A DNA stretch of 64,000 nucleotides. Source: Pseudomonas paraeruginosa PA7. Its GTDB lineage: Bacteria; Pseudomonadota; Gammaproteobacteria; Pseudomonadales; Pseudomonadaceae. A program made the position numbers and the translations under genes. Of the stretch, positions 17,170-25,409 are shown one piece after another. Within the stretch, counting starts at the first letter, position 1. Each line of letters starts with the position of its first letter. A model generated the notes under the pieces. That model was not told where the DNA came from. It did no database searches and saw nothing but the letters and a program-made list of their open reading frames with translations. Location of the stretch: contig NC_009656.1 in assembly GCF_000017205.1 (NCBI RefSeq), forward strand, positions 2,608,001 to 2,672,000, written 5' to 3'.

Positions 17170-17561
17170 CGATCACCCCCGAAGCAGACCAGGCGGTCCG
17201 CGCTTTGCGCCACTTCGTGCAACTGGCCGAGCCCGGAGAGTTCCCAGGGCGCGCCGAGGTTGGCGCCGAGACGGCCGTAGCGCTCGGCCTCCTCGGCGTT
17301 CAGCACGCCGCGGCGCAGGGCGGCGGCAATGCAGACCACGGCGTCCAGGCCGTTGCGCTCGACCAGTTCGCGCCAGGCGGCGGGCAGGTCGAACTCGTCC
17401 TGGCCGCTGACGGTGTTGGCCGAGGCGCTGTGCACGCCGTCCTGGTAGAAGAACAGGCGGACGATCTCATGTCCGCCGGCCAGCGCGGCTTCGCTGAAGC
17501 GCAGCGCGCGGCGGGCGGCGGGCGAGTGGGGTGGGTCGAAGAGGGCGATGGCGAATTTCAT
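17166..17561 (-). CDS. tusD: Sulfurtransferase TusD (DsrE family)
   Basis: TusD (131 residues) is the sulfur-carrying subunit of TusBCD. The N-terminus MKFAIALFDPPHSPAARRALRF, the GHEIVRLFFYQDGVHSA strand and a Cys in LDAVVCIAAALRRGVL, which is the expected persulfide-bearing residue (Cys78 in E. coli TusD), all match. The ATG at 17561 is preferred to an ATG at 17624, which would add 21 atypical residues. It is the first gene of the tusDCBE-ybiB run. Confidence 0.92.
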   Translation of the reverse strand: MKFAIALFDPPHSPAARRALRFSEAALAGGHEIVRLFFYQDGVHSASANTVSGQDEFDLPAAWRELVERNGLDAVVCIAAALRRGVLNAEEAERYGRLGANLGAPWELSGLGQLHEVAQSADRLVCFGGDR

Positions 17562-17627
17562 GCTGCGATACGCGAGGGATTTGTTCGAATGATAAACCAA
17601 TGCCTGTGTTTTGCCGGACCGCAAATG

Positions 17628-17655
17628 AAAAAGCCCGTCGCGGGGACGGGCTTTT
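17628..17655. terminator. Intrinsic terminator downstream of the yccA-like gene
   Basis: AAAAAGCCCGTC-gcgg-GGACGGGCTTTT forms a strong hairpin just past the stop of the yccA-like gene and before the tusD start on the same strand. It therefore separates the two minus-strand units. Confidence 0.88.
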
Positions 17656-17671
17656 GCGGAGGTGGCTTCTA

Positions 17672-18340
17672 TCAGTCGTCGCCGCCAGCGATACCGAAGA
17701 TCTGCAACAGGCTGATGAACAGGTTGTAGATCGACACGTACAGGCTGATGGTGGCCATGATGTAGTTGCGTTCGCCGCCATGGATGATCGCGCTGGTCTG
17801 GTACAGGATCATCGCCGAGGAGAACAGCACGAAGCCGGCGCTGATCGCCAGTTGCAGGCCGCTGATCTGGAAGAACAGCGAGACCAGCACGGCGCCCAGC
17901 AGGACGAAGAAGCCGGCGGTGATGAAGCCGGACAGGAAGCTCATGTCCTTGCGGGTGGTCAGCACATAGGCGGACAGGCCGAAGAACACCAGGGCGGTCA
18001 TGGCGAAGGCCGAGGTGATGACGCTGCCGCCGTTGGGCAGGCCCAGGTACATGTTGAGGATCGGGCCGAGCGTGTAACCCATGAAGCCAGTCAGGGCGAA
18101 GGTGCTGACCAGGCCCCAGGCGCTGTTGCGCAGCTTCACGGTGAGGAAGAACAGGCCGTAGAAGCCGATCAGCACCACGAACACGTTCGGATAGGGCAGG
18201 CGCATCTGCTGCGAGGCGTAGGCCACCAGGCCGCTGAAGGCCAGGGTGAGGGCCAGCAGGCCGTAGGTATTGCGCAGAACCCCGCTGACTTCACGCTGTT
18301 CCGCGACGGCGGAGTTCAGCTGATATTGCTGTTCTTGCAT
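17672..18340 (-). CDS. yccA: Bax inhibitor-1 family membrane protein (YccA-like)
   Basis: The 222-residue protein has seven hydrophobic segments, starting with [20 protein letters not shown] and ending with [20 protein letters not shown]. This is the BI-1/YccA pattern. YccA in E. coli is a substrate and modulator of the FtsH protease; a calcium-leak role is known for other members. The ATG at 18340 has an AAGGAG site about 11 bases upstream; an upstream ATG at 18373 lacks one. It reads away from tRNA-Ser. The function here is inferred only from the family. Confidence 0.9.
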   Translation of the reverse strand: MQEQQYQLNSAVAEQREVSGVLRNTYGLLALTLAFSGLVAYASQQMRLPYPNVFVVLIGFYGLFFLTVKLRNSAWGLVSTFALTGFMGYTLGPILNMYLGLPNGGSVITSAFAMTALVFFGLSAYVLTTRKDMSFLSGFITAGFFVLLGAVLVSLFFQISGLQLAISAGFVLFSSAMILYQTSAIIHGGERNYIMATISLYVSIYNLFISLLQIFGIAGGDD

Positions 18341-18426
18341 GGTGTGGGTACTCCTTAACGGGAACGGGTCCATGACGTACTGGAAGCCATCATAGCAAAG
18401 CCTCTGCCAGGGCCAATCGATAGAGT

Positions 18427-18454
18427 TTGACAGTGTGTTGCTATCCGGTACTAT
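18427..18454 (+). promoter_or_regulatory. Probable sigma70 promoter of tRNA-Ser
   Basis: TTGACA at 18427-18432 and TACTAT at 18449-18454 are separated by 16 bases, and end 15 bases before the tRNA. The first hexamer is perfect and the second matches four of six. Confidence 0.65.
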
Positions 18455-18469
18455 GGCGCCCCGCGATGC

Positions 18470-18559
18470 GGAGGTGTGGCCGAGTGGTTTAAGGCAACGG
18501 TCTTGAAAACCGTCGAAGGGGAGACTCTTCCGTGAGTTCGAATCTCACCGCCTCCGCCA
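18470..18559 (+). tRNA. tRNA-Ser(TGA)
   Basis: The 90-base cloverleaf starts GGAGGTGTGGCCGAGTGG and ends in the encoded CCA. The anticodon loop CTTGAAA gives anticodon TGA. A long variable arm (GGGGAGACTCTTCC) marks a class II tRNA, as expected for serine. The T arm GAGTTCGAATCTC is normal. Confidence 0.98.
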
Positions 18560-18574
18560 TATCCGCGTACTCAG

Positions 18575-18597
18575 AGCCCCGCCGAACGGGGCTTTTG
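18575..18597 (+). terminator. Terminator of tRNA-Ser
   Basis: AGCCCC-gccgaac-GGGGCTTTT is a short GC hairpin with a T run, 15 bases after the tRNA end. Confidence 0.8.
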
Positions 18598-18729
18598 CGT
18601 TTCTGAGCCCTCTCGAACCGCCAGGTCGTCGGTCCGTGGCGCTTTCACGGCATCGCGCGAGAACCGCTGGTGGATCACGGCCCGCCGGATAGCGAGGATC
18701 CCGTGGACACCGTCGGGAGGACCCTGCCG

Positions 18730-19302
18730 TCAGGCCAGCCCGTAGCTGATCTGCTCGGCCTTCACGTGGAACGCCTGGTCCCGGCTCGGCAGGTGCTGGT
18801 TGGCATCGGCATGCTGTCGGTCGAGGCGTTCGGATCTCAGCGTCGGCAGGCGGAACACATCCTGTCGCTCGGTCTGCAGCGCATTCCCCCGTATCAGTTC
18901 CATGAGCGGCACCTGCATCGCAGGGCTGCTCTGGCCGAGGAAGTAGTTGGGCACCTCGTCGCACCACAGCAGCATGTAGTCGCTCACCGCGTCGTGCTCG
19001 GCATCGAGGACCACGTACTCGACGCGGTGGCGCAGGACCACCTCGGCGTCGATGCTCCAGCGGGTGTCAACGGTGAACAGCGGTACGTGCTTCTCCACCT
19101 CCACCAGCAGGCCGTTCACCGCCTTGCAGCCGGCCTTGCGGCAGGCCACGTGGTAGCGCTTGTCGGGAAGGGGATGGCGCGCCACCACGTCGCGTCCGCC
19201 CAGCAGGTGCAGGTCGAACTCCTTGATGCGGATGTCGATCAGCTCGCACGGCAGGTCGAACCCCACGGGCGTCAGCAGCCTGGGGCAGAAATGGATAAGC
19301 AT
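18730..19302 (-). CDS. qteE: Quorum-sensing threshold regulator QteE
   Basis: The 190-residue protein MLIHFCPRLLTPVGFDLPC... matches my recollection of QteE, which blocks accumulation of LasR and RhlR protein and so delays quorum sensing. No DNA-binding motif is visible; the protein has HVACRKAGCKAVNG and several acidic strands but no known catalytic motif. The ATG at 19302 has a GGAG site 6-7 bases upstream, which decides against upstream in-frame ATGs at 19314 and 19461. It sits two genes from vqsR, as in PAO1 (PA2593). The identification rests on sequence memory and context. Confidence 0.85.
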   Translation of the reverse strand: MLIHFCPRLLTPVGFDLPCELIDIRIKEFDLHLLGGRDVVARHPLPDKRYHVACRKAGCKAVNGLLVEVEKHVPLFTVDTRWSIDAEVVLRHRVEYVVLDAEHDAVSDYMLLWCDEVPNYFLGQSSPAMQVPLMELIRGNALQTERQDVFRLPTLRSERLDRQHADANQHLPSRDQAFHVKAEQISYGLA

Positions 19303-19491
19303 GATTGTCTCCATCGGGCGTGCCCGAGGCTTCCGGGCCTCGGGAGAGAGGCCTGTCGATCGGTTGTGGGACCGCCGGCAAGCCCCGCTCCAGTGAGTGG
19401 CGAGACCCTCGCCGCTGCCGGCTGAGCTTGCTGGACGTTCTGCTGTCGAGGCTTCCCGCAACTCGCCCGGCGGGGCGTGGCGGGTCGGCCG

Positions 19492-20595
19492 TCAGCTGCC
19501 GCTCTTGACCCGGCTCCAGACCCGGGTGCGGATTCTTTCGAGCTTCAGTGGCAGGGTCTCGAGGGGGAACAGGGTGGCCATGGTTTCCTTGCTCAGGTAA
19601 ACCGCCGGGTTTTCCCGCAGCTTCCGTTCCACCAGCGCCAGCGCTGCCTGGTTGCCATTCGGATAGCCCACGTAGTTGGAGGTCCTGGCGATGACCTCGG
19701 GGCGCAACAGGTAGTCGATCAGCGCATAACCCTGCTCGGGATGCGGCGCATCCTTGAGCAACACCAGGTTCTCCGCCCATACCAGCGAGCCCTCCCGCGG
19801 AATGCTGTAGGCGATCCTGCGGCCATTGCCGGCCTGTTCGTTGTTGACCTGGGCCATGTAGGCCGTGCCCTGCCAGCCGACCACCACGCAGACGTTGCCG
19901 TTGGACAGGTCGGAGTCGACCTTCGAAGAGTCGAAATAGCTGATGTAGGGACGGATCTTCAGCAGCAGCGCCTGGGCTTTCTGGTAGTCCTCGGGATTCC
20001 GGCTGTTGTGCGGCAGGCCGAGATAGTTGAGGGCGATGGAAACCAGCTCGGTGGGCGAGTCGAGCGTCGCGACGCCGCATTGGCTGAGGCGCGAGATGTT
20101 CTCCTCCTTGAAGATCAGGTCCCAGGAATCGACTGGTGCGTCCGGGCCGAGCAGCGTGCGCACCTTGTCGACATCGTAGGCGATGCCGGTGGTGCCCCAG
20201 AGGTAGGGTACGGCGTAGCGGTTGCCGGGGTCGTTGGCCTGCAGTTTCCCGAGGATCTGCGGGTCGAGGTTCGCCCAGTGCGGGAGCTTGTCGCGGTCGA
20301 GCTCCTGGAGAACGCCGGCCTTGATCAGTCCGGGCAGGATGTTGGAGGTGACCACCACCACATCGTAGCCCGAGCGGCCGACCATCAGCTTGCCCTGGGC
20401 GGTCTCGGCGCTGTCGAAGGTGTCGAGGATCACGCGGGTGCCGGTTTCCTTGCGGAAGTCCCCGGGCGTTTCCGGGGCGATGAAGTCATACCAGTTGTAG
20501 AGATGGACGCTGGTTTGTGCGGCCCATGCACTGTTCGCCGCTGTCGCACCGATCGTGGTCAGGATCGATAACGCCAGTGCACAAACTTTTTTCAT
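19492..20595 (-). CDS. Periplasmic polyamine-type ABC substrate-binding protein (PotF/SpuD-like)
   Basis: The 367-residue protein has a Sec signal peptide (MKKVCALALSILTTIGATAANSAWA) and the PotD/PotF family start SVHLYNWYDFIAPETPGDF. Later GYDVVVVTSNILPGLIKAG and NRYAVPYLWGTTGIAYDVDKV line the polyamine pocket in relatives. No permease or ATPase gene is next to it, so it is an orphan binding protein. It is divergent from vqsR, and the las-type box in the gap could affect both. The ligand (putrescine or spermidine) is not proven. The ATG at 20595 is the only start compatible with the signal peptide. Confidence 0.88.
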   Translation of the reverse strand: MKKVCALALSILTTIGATAANSAWAAQTSVHLYNWYDFIAPETPGDFRKETGTRVILDTFDSAETAQGKLMVGRSGYDVVVVTSNILPGLIKAGVLQELDRDKLPHWANLDPQILGKLQANDPGNRYAVPYLWGTTGIAYDVDKVRTLLGPDAPVDSWDLIFKEENISRLSQCGVATLDSPTELVSIALNYLGLPHNSRNPEDYQKAQALLLKIRPYISYFDSSKVDSDLSNGNVCVVVGWQGTAYMAQVNNEQAGNGRRIAYSIPREGSLVWAENLVLLKDAPHPEQGYALIDYLLRPEVIARTSNYVGYPNGNQAALALVERKLRENPAVYLSKETMATLFPLETLPLKLERIRTRVWSRVKSGS

Positions 20596-20636
20596 TGGAT
20601 TTCCTTTCCGAAACGAAACAAGTTGGTTTTTTGCAC

Positions 20637-20652
20637 CTACCAGAACTGGTAG
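20637..20652. promoter_or_regulatory. las/rhl-type box upstream of vqsR
   Basis: CTACCAGAACTGGTAG fits the CT-N12-AG pattern of LasR/RhlR operators and is nearly palindromic. It lies 97 bases before the vqsR start. vqsR is known to be under LasR control through such a box. Confidence 0.75.
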
Positions 20653-20748
20653 TTCTGACCTGTGGCTATCTCCGAATGCGTCGATATTATGCACATTCGA
20701 ATTCTTCCTGACATAACGCCGAGTGACTAATCCCAGAGGAGTAGTTGT

Positions 20749-21558
20749 GTGGATATCGCACTGCGCGGCAGCACCTGGCACGGCTCACTGGGAGCGTTGA
20801 TCGAACGGCTGGACAGGGCGGATTTCTGGCGCAGCCTGGCGGGGACGCTTGGCGAGTTCGCGCCGGTCGACAACTCGGCGGCGCTGATATTCAGCAATTC
20901 CACTCCGCTGATTCTTTCCTTCATGGAGGAGGAAAGAGAGGAAGTCGAACCCGATCCGCTGATCAGCAGATATATAACCGGGCTCTATCGTCAGGATCCT
21001 TTCTACCTGATATCCAGAACCTGCCGGCATGGTGGGCTGTACCATCTTCCGGATATCGTCTCGGAACAGTTTGAAGCGACTGAATATTACAATGCGTACT
21101 TTTCTCATTATGTCGTGACGGATGAAGTTCAATATAACGTCCCGCTCGACCACGAAAGGACCTTGTGCCTTTCGCTGGGCAGTGAGAGTCGCTTCGGCGC
21201 CGAGCAGATCGCCCTGTTCGAATTGCTTCGTCCCTGGGTGATCGCGCTGATGAAGAAGCGTGTCCATTTCGAGGGCGCTCTCCGGGAGGAGGTGGGCGTG
21301 GAGGCGAAGGTGGAGGACATGGACATGCAAGCCTGGAAAGGATTGATCTCACCGCTCACCGCGCGGGAGTCGGATGTCATCCGCCTGATGCTCGATGGTC
21401 ATTCGAACAAGGAGATAGCGGATCGACTGGCTTTGTCTATCGCCACCATCAAGGTCCATCGCCGGCATATCTACGCAAAGTTGAATGTGAAGTCCCACTC
21501 CGAGGTCTTCGCCCTGTTGATCAACTCTCCGGCGCCACGGGCCGTGGCCGCGAGATAG
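20749..21558 (+). CDS. vqsR: LuxR-type virulence and quorum-sensing regulator VqsR
   Basis: VqsR (269 residues) is an orphan LuxR-type regulator that affects virulence genes and quorum sensing in P. aeruginosa. The C-terminal LuxR helix-turn-helix is clear: LTARESDVIRLMLDGHSNKEIADRLALSIATIKVHRRHIYAKL (about 202-245). The N-terminal part does not show the conserved Trp/Tyr pocket of AHL-binding proteins that I can recognise. The start is GTG at 20749, preceded by AGAGGAG. It ends 30 bases from a convergent AraC gene. Confidence 0.9.
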   Translation: MDIALRGSTWHGSLGALIERLDRADFWRSLAGTLGEFAPVDNSAALIFSNSTPLILSFMEEEREEVEPDPLISRYITGLYRQDPFYLISRTCRHGGLYHLPDIVSEQFEATEYYNAYFSHYVVTDEVQYNVPLDHERTLCLSLGSESRFGAEQIALFELLRPWVIALMKKRVHFEGALREEVGVEAKVEDMDMQAWKGLISPLTARESDVIRLMLDGHSNKEIADRLALSIATIKVHRRHIYAKLNVKSHSEVFALLINSPAPRAVAAR

Positions 21559-21588
21559 GCCGGCTGGCATCGGCGGTTCCGGGCTGGG

Positions 21589-22617
21589 TCAGCGCTCGCC
21601 CTTGCGGCGCACTGCCCGGGGCTGGGTGTGATCCTGGCGATAATCGTTGGCACATTGTCCCGTCCAGCGACGGAAGGCATGGCGAAAGCTGGAGGTGTCC
21701 ATGTAGCCGAGTCTCTCGGCGATATCCTCGATGCGCAGGCATTCGTTCCGGAGCAGTTGCCGGGCCCTGTCCCGGCGTACCAGGTCGAGCACCGCCCTGT
21801 AGGTCGTGCCCTCTTCGGCGAGCCGCCGGCGCAGCGTTCTTTCGGTGACCCTCAATTGTCGGGCGACCCAGGCAATGTTCGGATAGCGGTCCTGCAGCGA
21901 CTCCAGCAGCGACACGATGCGCTGCCGGTAACCGCCCATTTCCCGGGCGACCCGGATGTTGAAGGTTTCGCTGCTGAGCGCCAGGGAGGCCTGGAAGACC
22001 GCGGCGTTGGCGGTGGCGATGCGGGTTTCGAGCAGATCCGCCGGAAGAGTGAAGGTGATGCCCGCGCCAGCGAAATACACCGGTACCCGAAAATATTCCT
22101 CGTATGGCGTTGCCTCGCCGGGTCGCTCCGGCAAGCGCAGACGGACCAGTTCCAGGTCGCCCAGCAGCAGGTCGCGGAACAGCGCGTAGGCCGCCGACGC
22201 CAGGACATTCGCATGATAGATGCGTGCCGGCGCCGGCCAGTCCGGTCTGGTCTGCAGATGGATGTCCACGTCGACGGTATCGCAACTGGAGCGTTTCACC
22301 TCGATGCCGCTGACGTCCCGGTTGAACAGCAGCATGTTGGTCCTGACCAGTTGCAGGGCTTCTGCCACGGTGCCGGCGCTTTGCAGGGCCAGGCCCGCGA
22401 CGCCGTAGTCGGAAAGGCGGTAGTGCTCTCCCAGGCTGAGTCCTTCCAGGGGCGAACGGGCATTCAGGACTATCCATTCGTAGAGCGCCTCGCTGGGCAA
22501 TCGGGGGACGGTTCCGAGGGGCTGGTGGAGGTCCGGCGGGACGATGCGTTGCACGGCGAGGTAGTTGCTGAGTGGTCGCCACTCGAAGTCGTACTGGATG
22601 TTCTCGGACTGGCTCAT
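21589..22617 (-). CDS. AraC-family transcriptional regulator
   Basis: The 342-residue protein has an N-terminal Arabinose_bd-like domain (LHQPLGTVPRLPSEALYEWIVL...LSLGEHYRLSDYGVAGLALQSAGTV) and a C-terminal AraC double helix-turn-helix (about 240-335) with VTERTLRRRLAEEGTTYRAVLDLVRRDRA and the second-half motif EDIAERLGYMDTSSFRHAFRRWTG. It resembles the OruR/ArgR-type group in domain order. It corresponds by position to PAO1 PA2588. The target genes are not visible; it is convergent with vqsR and upstream of a 631-base gap before pqsH. Confidence 0.9.
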   Translation of the reverse strand: MSQSENIQYDFEWRPLSNYLAVQRIVPPDLHQPLGTVPRLPSEALYEWIVLNARSPLEGLSLGEHYRLSDYGVAGLALQSAGTVAEALQLVRTNMLLFNRDVSGIEVKRSSCDTVDVDIHLQTRPDWPAPARIYHANVLASAAYALFRDLLLGDLELVRLRLPERPGEATPYEEYFRVPVYFAGAGITFTLPADLLETRIATANAAVFQASLALSSETFNIRVAREMGGYRQRIVSLLESLQDRYPNIAWVARQLRVTERTLRRRLAEEGTTYRAVLDLVRRDRARQLLRNECLRIEDIAERLGYMDTSSFRHAFRRWTGQCANDYRQDHTQPRAVRRKGER

Positions 22618-23248
22618 CGGTTACCTCTTGCTGCACGCGTTGCGAGAACGCCCCGATGACTGCGGGGCTTCTTTACTACGGATGTTTGTCTTGCGGACGA
22701 TTTTCATACGCAGGGCGGCCGTTAATCACTACCTTGCGTAAGGGGTTGACAGGGTGGCCCTCTGCGTATAGCTGGTCTCCGCCAACGTCCGTCCCAGGCG
22801 TTCGCGGGCATTCCTCGCCGGGGACCGGCCAGCGGGCGAGACGGCCACCACGTCGGGACTCCAGAGCGAAGAGGGGCGGTACGAAACGGTTCGGCGCATG
22901 GCCGTACTTCCGAGCCGCAGGAGGCATCGTCTCCCCGTGGCGAGCCGGAGCTGCCTGGCTGAAGTCGATCCCGGGTACGCCGATGCCGGCGGTCGCCGGG
23001 GATTTCCGGCCAGGCATGGCGGGGTAGCGTGCGGCCGTGGGCCGGTACGGCAGCGTTTGTCGGCGTCTCGCAGGGGCCGGGATGTTGGCTTGGCGATGGA
23101 GGAGCGGCTCTGCGGGTTGGGGTCAACTCGAAATTCTGGCAGGGCCGGCGGAGCGTCCGGGGCGGCTAGGATGAGGATTTTTCCACTGTCCCGGGCAGGT
23201 GCGTCGTGATAGTGCAAGGTCCATGGGGCCACTAATAAGGAGTGTCGG
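22618..23248. other. 631-base gap between the AraC gene and pqsH
   Basis: The gap holds no open frame with convincing start, ribosome site or protein-like composition. A TTGACA at 22745-22750 is followed by TATAGC after only 15 bases, so I do not call it a promoter. The pqsH ribosome site (AAGGAG) is at the right edge. No clear las box (CT-N12-AG) was found next to pqsH, although pqsH is known to be LasR-regulated. Confidence 0.5.
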
Positions 23249-24397
23249 ATGACCGTTCTTATCCAGGGAGCCGGGATCGCCGGCCTGGCGCTGGCGCGCG
23301 AATTCACCAAGGCCGGCATCGACTGGCTGCTGGTCGAGCGGGCCAGCGAGATCCGGCCTGTGGGTACCGGCATCACCCTGGCGGGAAACGCCTTGGCCGC
23401 GTTGTCCAGCACCCTGGATATCGAGCGCCTGTTCCGCCGCGGGATGCCGCTGGCCGGCATTCACGTCTATGCCCACGACGGGGCGCGACTGATGTCCATG
23501 CCCTCGAGCCTGGGCGGCGAGGCGCGGGGCGGCCTGGCGTTGCAGCGCCACGAACTGCACGCGGCGCTGCTCGACGGTCTGGACGAGACGCGGATCCTCA
23601 CCGGCGTTTCCGTCGTCGAGATCCTCGATGGCCCCGAACACGAGCGGGTGACCTTGAGCAACGGCACCCACCTCGAGTGCTCCCTGGTGGTCGGCGCGGA
23701 CGGCATCCGTTCGAGCCTTCGCCGCTATGTCTGGCCGGGGGCGACACTGCGTCATTCCGGGGAAACCTGCTGGCGGCTGATGGTTCCCCATCGGCTGGAG
23801 GATGCCGGGCAGGCGGGGGAAGTCTGGGGCCACGGCAAGCGACTCGGCTTCATCCAGGTCAGTCCAGGCGAACTCTATGTCTATGCGACCCTGAAGGTGC
23901 GCCGGGAGGACCCGGAGGACGAGGAGGGCTTCGTCACGCCGCGCCGGCTCGCCCTCCATTACGAGGATTTCCGGGGCATCGGCGCGAACATCGCCGGGTT
24001 GATCCCGAGCGCCACCGCGATGGTCCACAACGATCTCGAGGAATTGCCGGGGGCGTCGTGGCATCGCGGGAGGGTGGTATTGATCGGCGACGCCGCCCAC
24101 GCCATGACCCCGAACCTCGGGCAGGGCGCGGCGATGGCGGCGGAGGACGCGTTTCTCCTGGCGCGCCTGTGGCGCCTGGCGCCGCGTCCAGAGACGCTGA
24201 TCCTGTTCCAGCAGCAGCGCGAGGCCCGCATCGAATTCATCCGCAAGCAGTCCTGGCTCGTCGGTCGCCTGGGCCAGTGGGAGTCACCCTGGAGCGTCTG
24301 GTTGCGCAACACCGCCGTTCGCCTGGTACCGGACGCCAGCCGCAGGCGTCTGCACCGGAGGCTGTTCAGCGGCGTCGGCGAGCTGGCCTTGTCGTAG
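23249..24397 (+). CDS. pqsH: FAD-dependent monooxygenase PqsH
   Basis: PqsH (382 residues) hydroxylates 2-heptyl-4-quinolone (HHQ) at position 3 to make the Pseudomonas quinolone signal PQS, using NADH and oxygen. The FAD-binding GAGIAGLALAREF (about 7-19), the VVGADGIRSSLR motif (DG fingerprint, near 150) and the second FAD motif VLIGDAAHAMTPNLGQGAAMAAEDA (near 275) are complete. An AAGGAG site precedes the ATG. The pqsABCDE operon is elsewhere in the genome; being next to gacA, vqsR and qteE puts it in a regulatory cluster. Confidence 0.95.
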   Translation: MTVLIQGAGIAGLALAREFTKAGIDWLLVERASEIRPVGTGITLAGNALAALSSTLDIERLFRRGMPLAGIHVYAHDGARLMSMPSSLGGEARGGLALQRHELHAALLDGLDETRILTGVSVVEILDGPEHERVTLSNGTHLECSLVVGADGIRSSLRRYVWPGATLRHSGETCWRLMVPHRLEDAGQAGEVWGHGKRLGFIQVSPGELYVYATLKVRREDPEDEEGFVTPRRLALHYEDFRGIGANIAGLIPSATAMVHNDLEELPGASWHRGRVVLIGDAAHAMTPNLGQGAAMAAEDAFLLARLWRLAPRPETLILFQQQREARIEFIRKQSWLVGRLGQWESPWSVWLRNTAVRLVPDASRRRLHRRLFSGVGELALS

Positions 24398-24764
24398 CGG
24401 TGGATGCCAGGGCGCGGCCGCGCGAAGAGATGGAAGAGAGCTGCTTCCGCTTCCGATGGAAGTGGCCTTGGCTGGGTGGGTCTCTTTCGCTTTTTTCGAG
24501 CAGGCTCGGCCGACCTGTGCCAGTCGTGGAGGCGTTTGCGGCGGGGCCCGGCAACCGCTCGCGCTGCTCCGCCCTGCCGCTCGGCGCGGGGTGGCGGTAT
24601 AATCGGCGACGCCCGTTCGATCTCGTCGAATGATGTTTCCCTGACGCTTGATTTATGACGCCTTTGCGCCAAGCTAGGTCATGGAATGGCTTTCTGTTAA
24701 GGTTGCCGAAATCTCCTGGGGGCCCCTGTGGGCAGTAGTCTGCTAATGCGCGACGAGGTGCAGC
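24398..24764. other. 367-base gap between pqsH and gacA
   Basis: No gene is seen. The sequence contains GC-rich stretches and a TATAAT-like GTATAATCGG near 24596-24605 that could be a -10 element for gacA transcripts, but no matching -35 is convincing. Confidence 0.4.
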
Positions 24765-25409
24765 GTGATTAAGGTGCTGGTGGTCGACGACCACGATCTG
24801 GTACGCACCGGTATTACCCGCATGCTGGCCGACATCGAAGGCTTGCAAGTGGTCGGCCAGGCCGACTGCGGTGAGGACTGTCTGAAACTGGCGCGCGAGC
24901 TGAAGCCGGACGTGGTCCTGATGGACGTCAAGATGCCCGGCATCGGCGGTCTGGAAGCGACCCGCAAGCTGCTGCGCAGCCAGCCCGACATCAAGGTCGT
25001 GGTGGTCACCGTCTGCGAGGAGGATCCGTTCCCCACTCGCCTCATGCAGGCCGGCGCCGCCGGCTACATGACCAAGGGCGCGGGGCTGGAGGAGATGGTC
25101 CAGGCGATCCGCCAGGTGTTCGCCGGCCAGCGCTACATCAGCCCGCAGATCGCCCAGCAGCTGGCGCTGAAATCCTTCCAGCCGCAGCAGCACGATTCCC
25201 CCTTCGATTCGCTGTCCGAGCGCGAGATCCAGATCGCCCTGATGATCGCCAATTGCCACAAGGTGCAGAGCATCTCCGACAAGCTGTGCCTGTCGCCGAA
25301 GACGGTGAATACCTACCGCTACCGTATCTTCGAGAAGCTCTCGATCACCAGCGATGTGGAACTGGCGTTGCTCGCCGTCCGTCATGGCATGGTCGACGCC
25401 GCCAGCTAG
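24765..25409 (+). CDS. gacA: Response regulator GacA
   Basis: GacA (214 residues) is the response regulator paired with sensor GacS. It activates the small RNAs rsmY and rsmZ, which titrate RsmA and switch cells to secondary metabolism and biofilm functions. The receiver shows D8-D9 and the phospho-acceptor D54 in VVLMDVKMPG; the C-terminal LuxR helix-turn-helix (LSEREIQIALMIANCHKVQSI...LSPKTVNTYRYRIFEKL) is complete. The start is GTG at 24765. uvrC starts on the base right after the stop, the widely conserved gacA-uvrC pair. Confidence 0.97.
   Translation: MIKVLVVDDHDLVRTGITRMLADIEGLQVVGQADCGEDCLKLARELKPDVVLMDVKMPGIGGLEATRKLLRSQPDIKVVVVTVCEEDPFPTRLMQAGAAGYMTKGAGLEEMVQAIRQVFAGQRYISPQIAQQLALKSFQPQQHDSPFDSLSEREIQIALMIANCHKVQSISDKLCLSPKTVNTYRYRIFEKLSITSDVELALLAVRHGMVDAAS

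Noticed and set aside
22676-23209. Short open frames in the gap before pqsH
   Set aside because: They overlap each other on both strands, have no ribosome sites and read as GC-rich noise.
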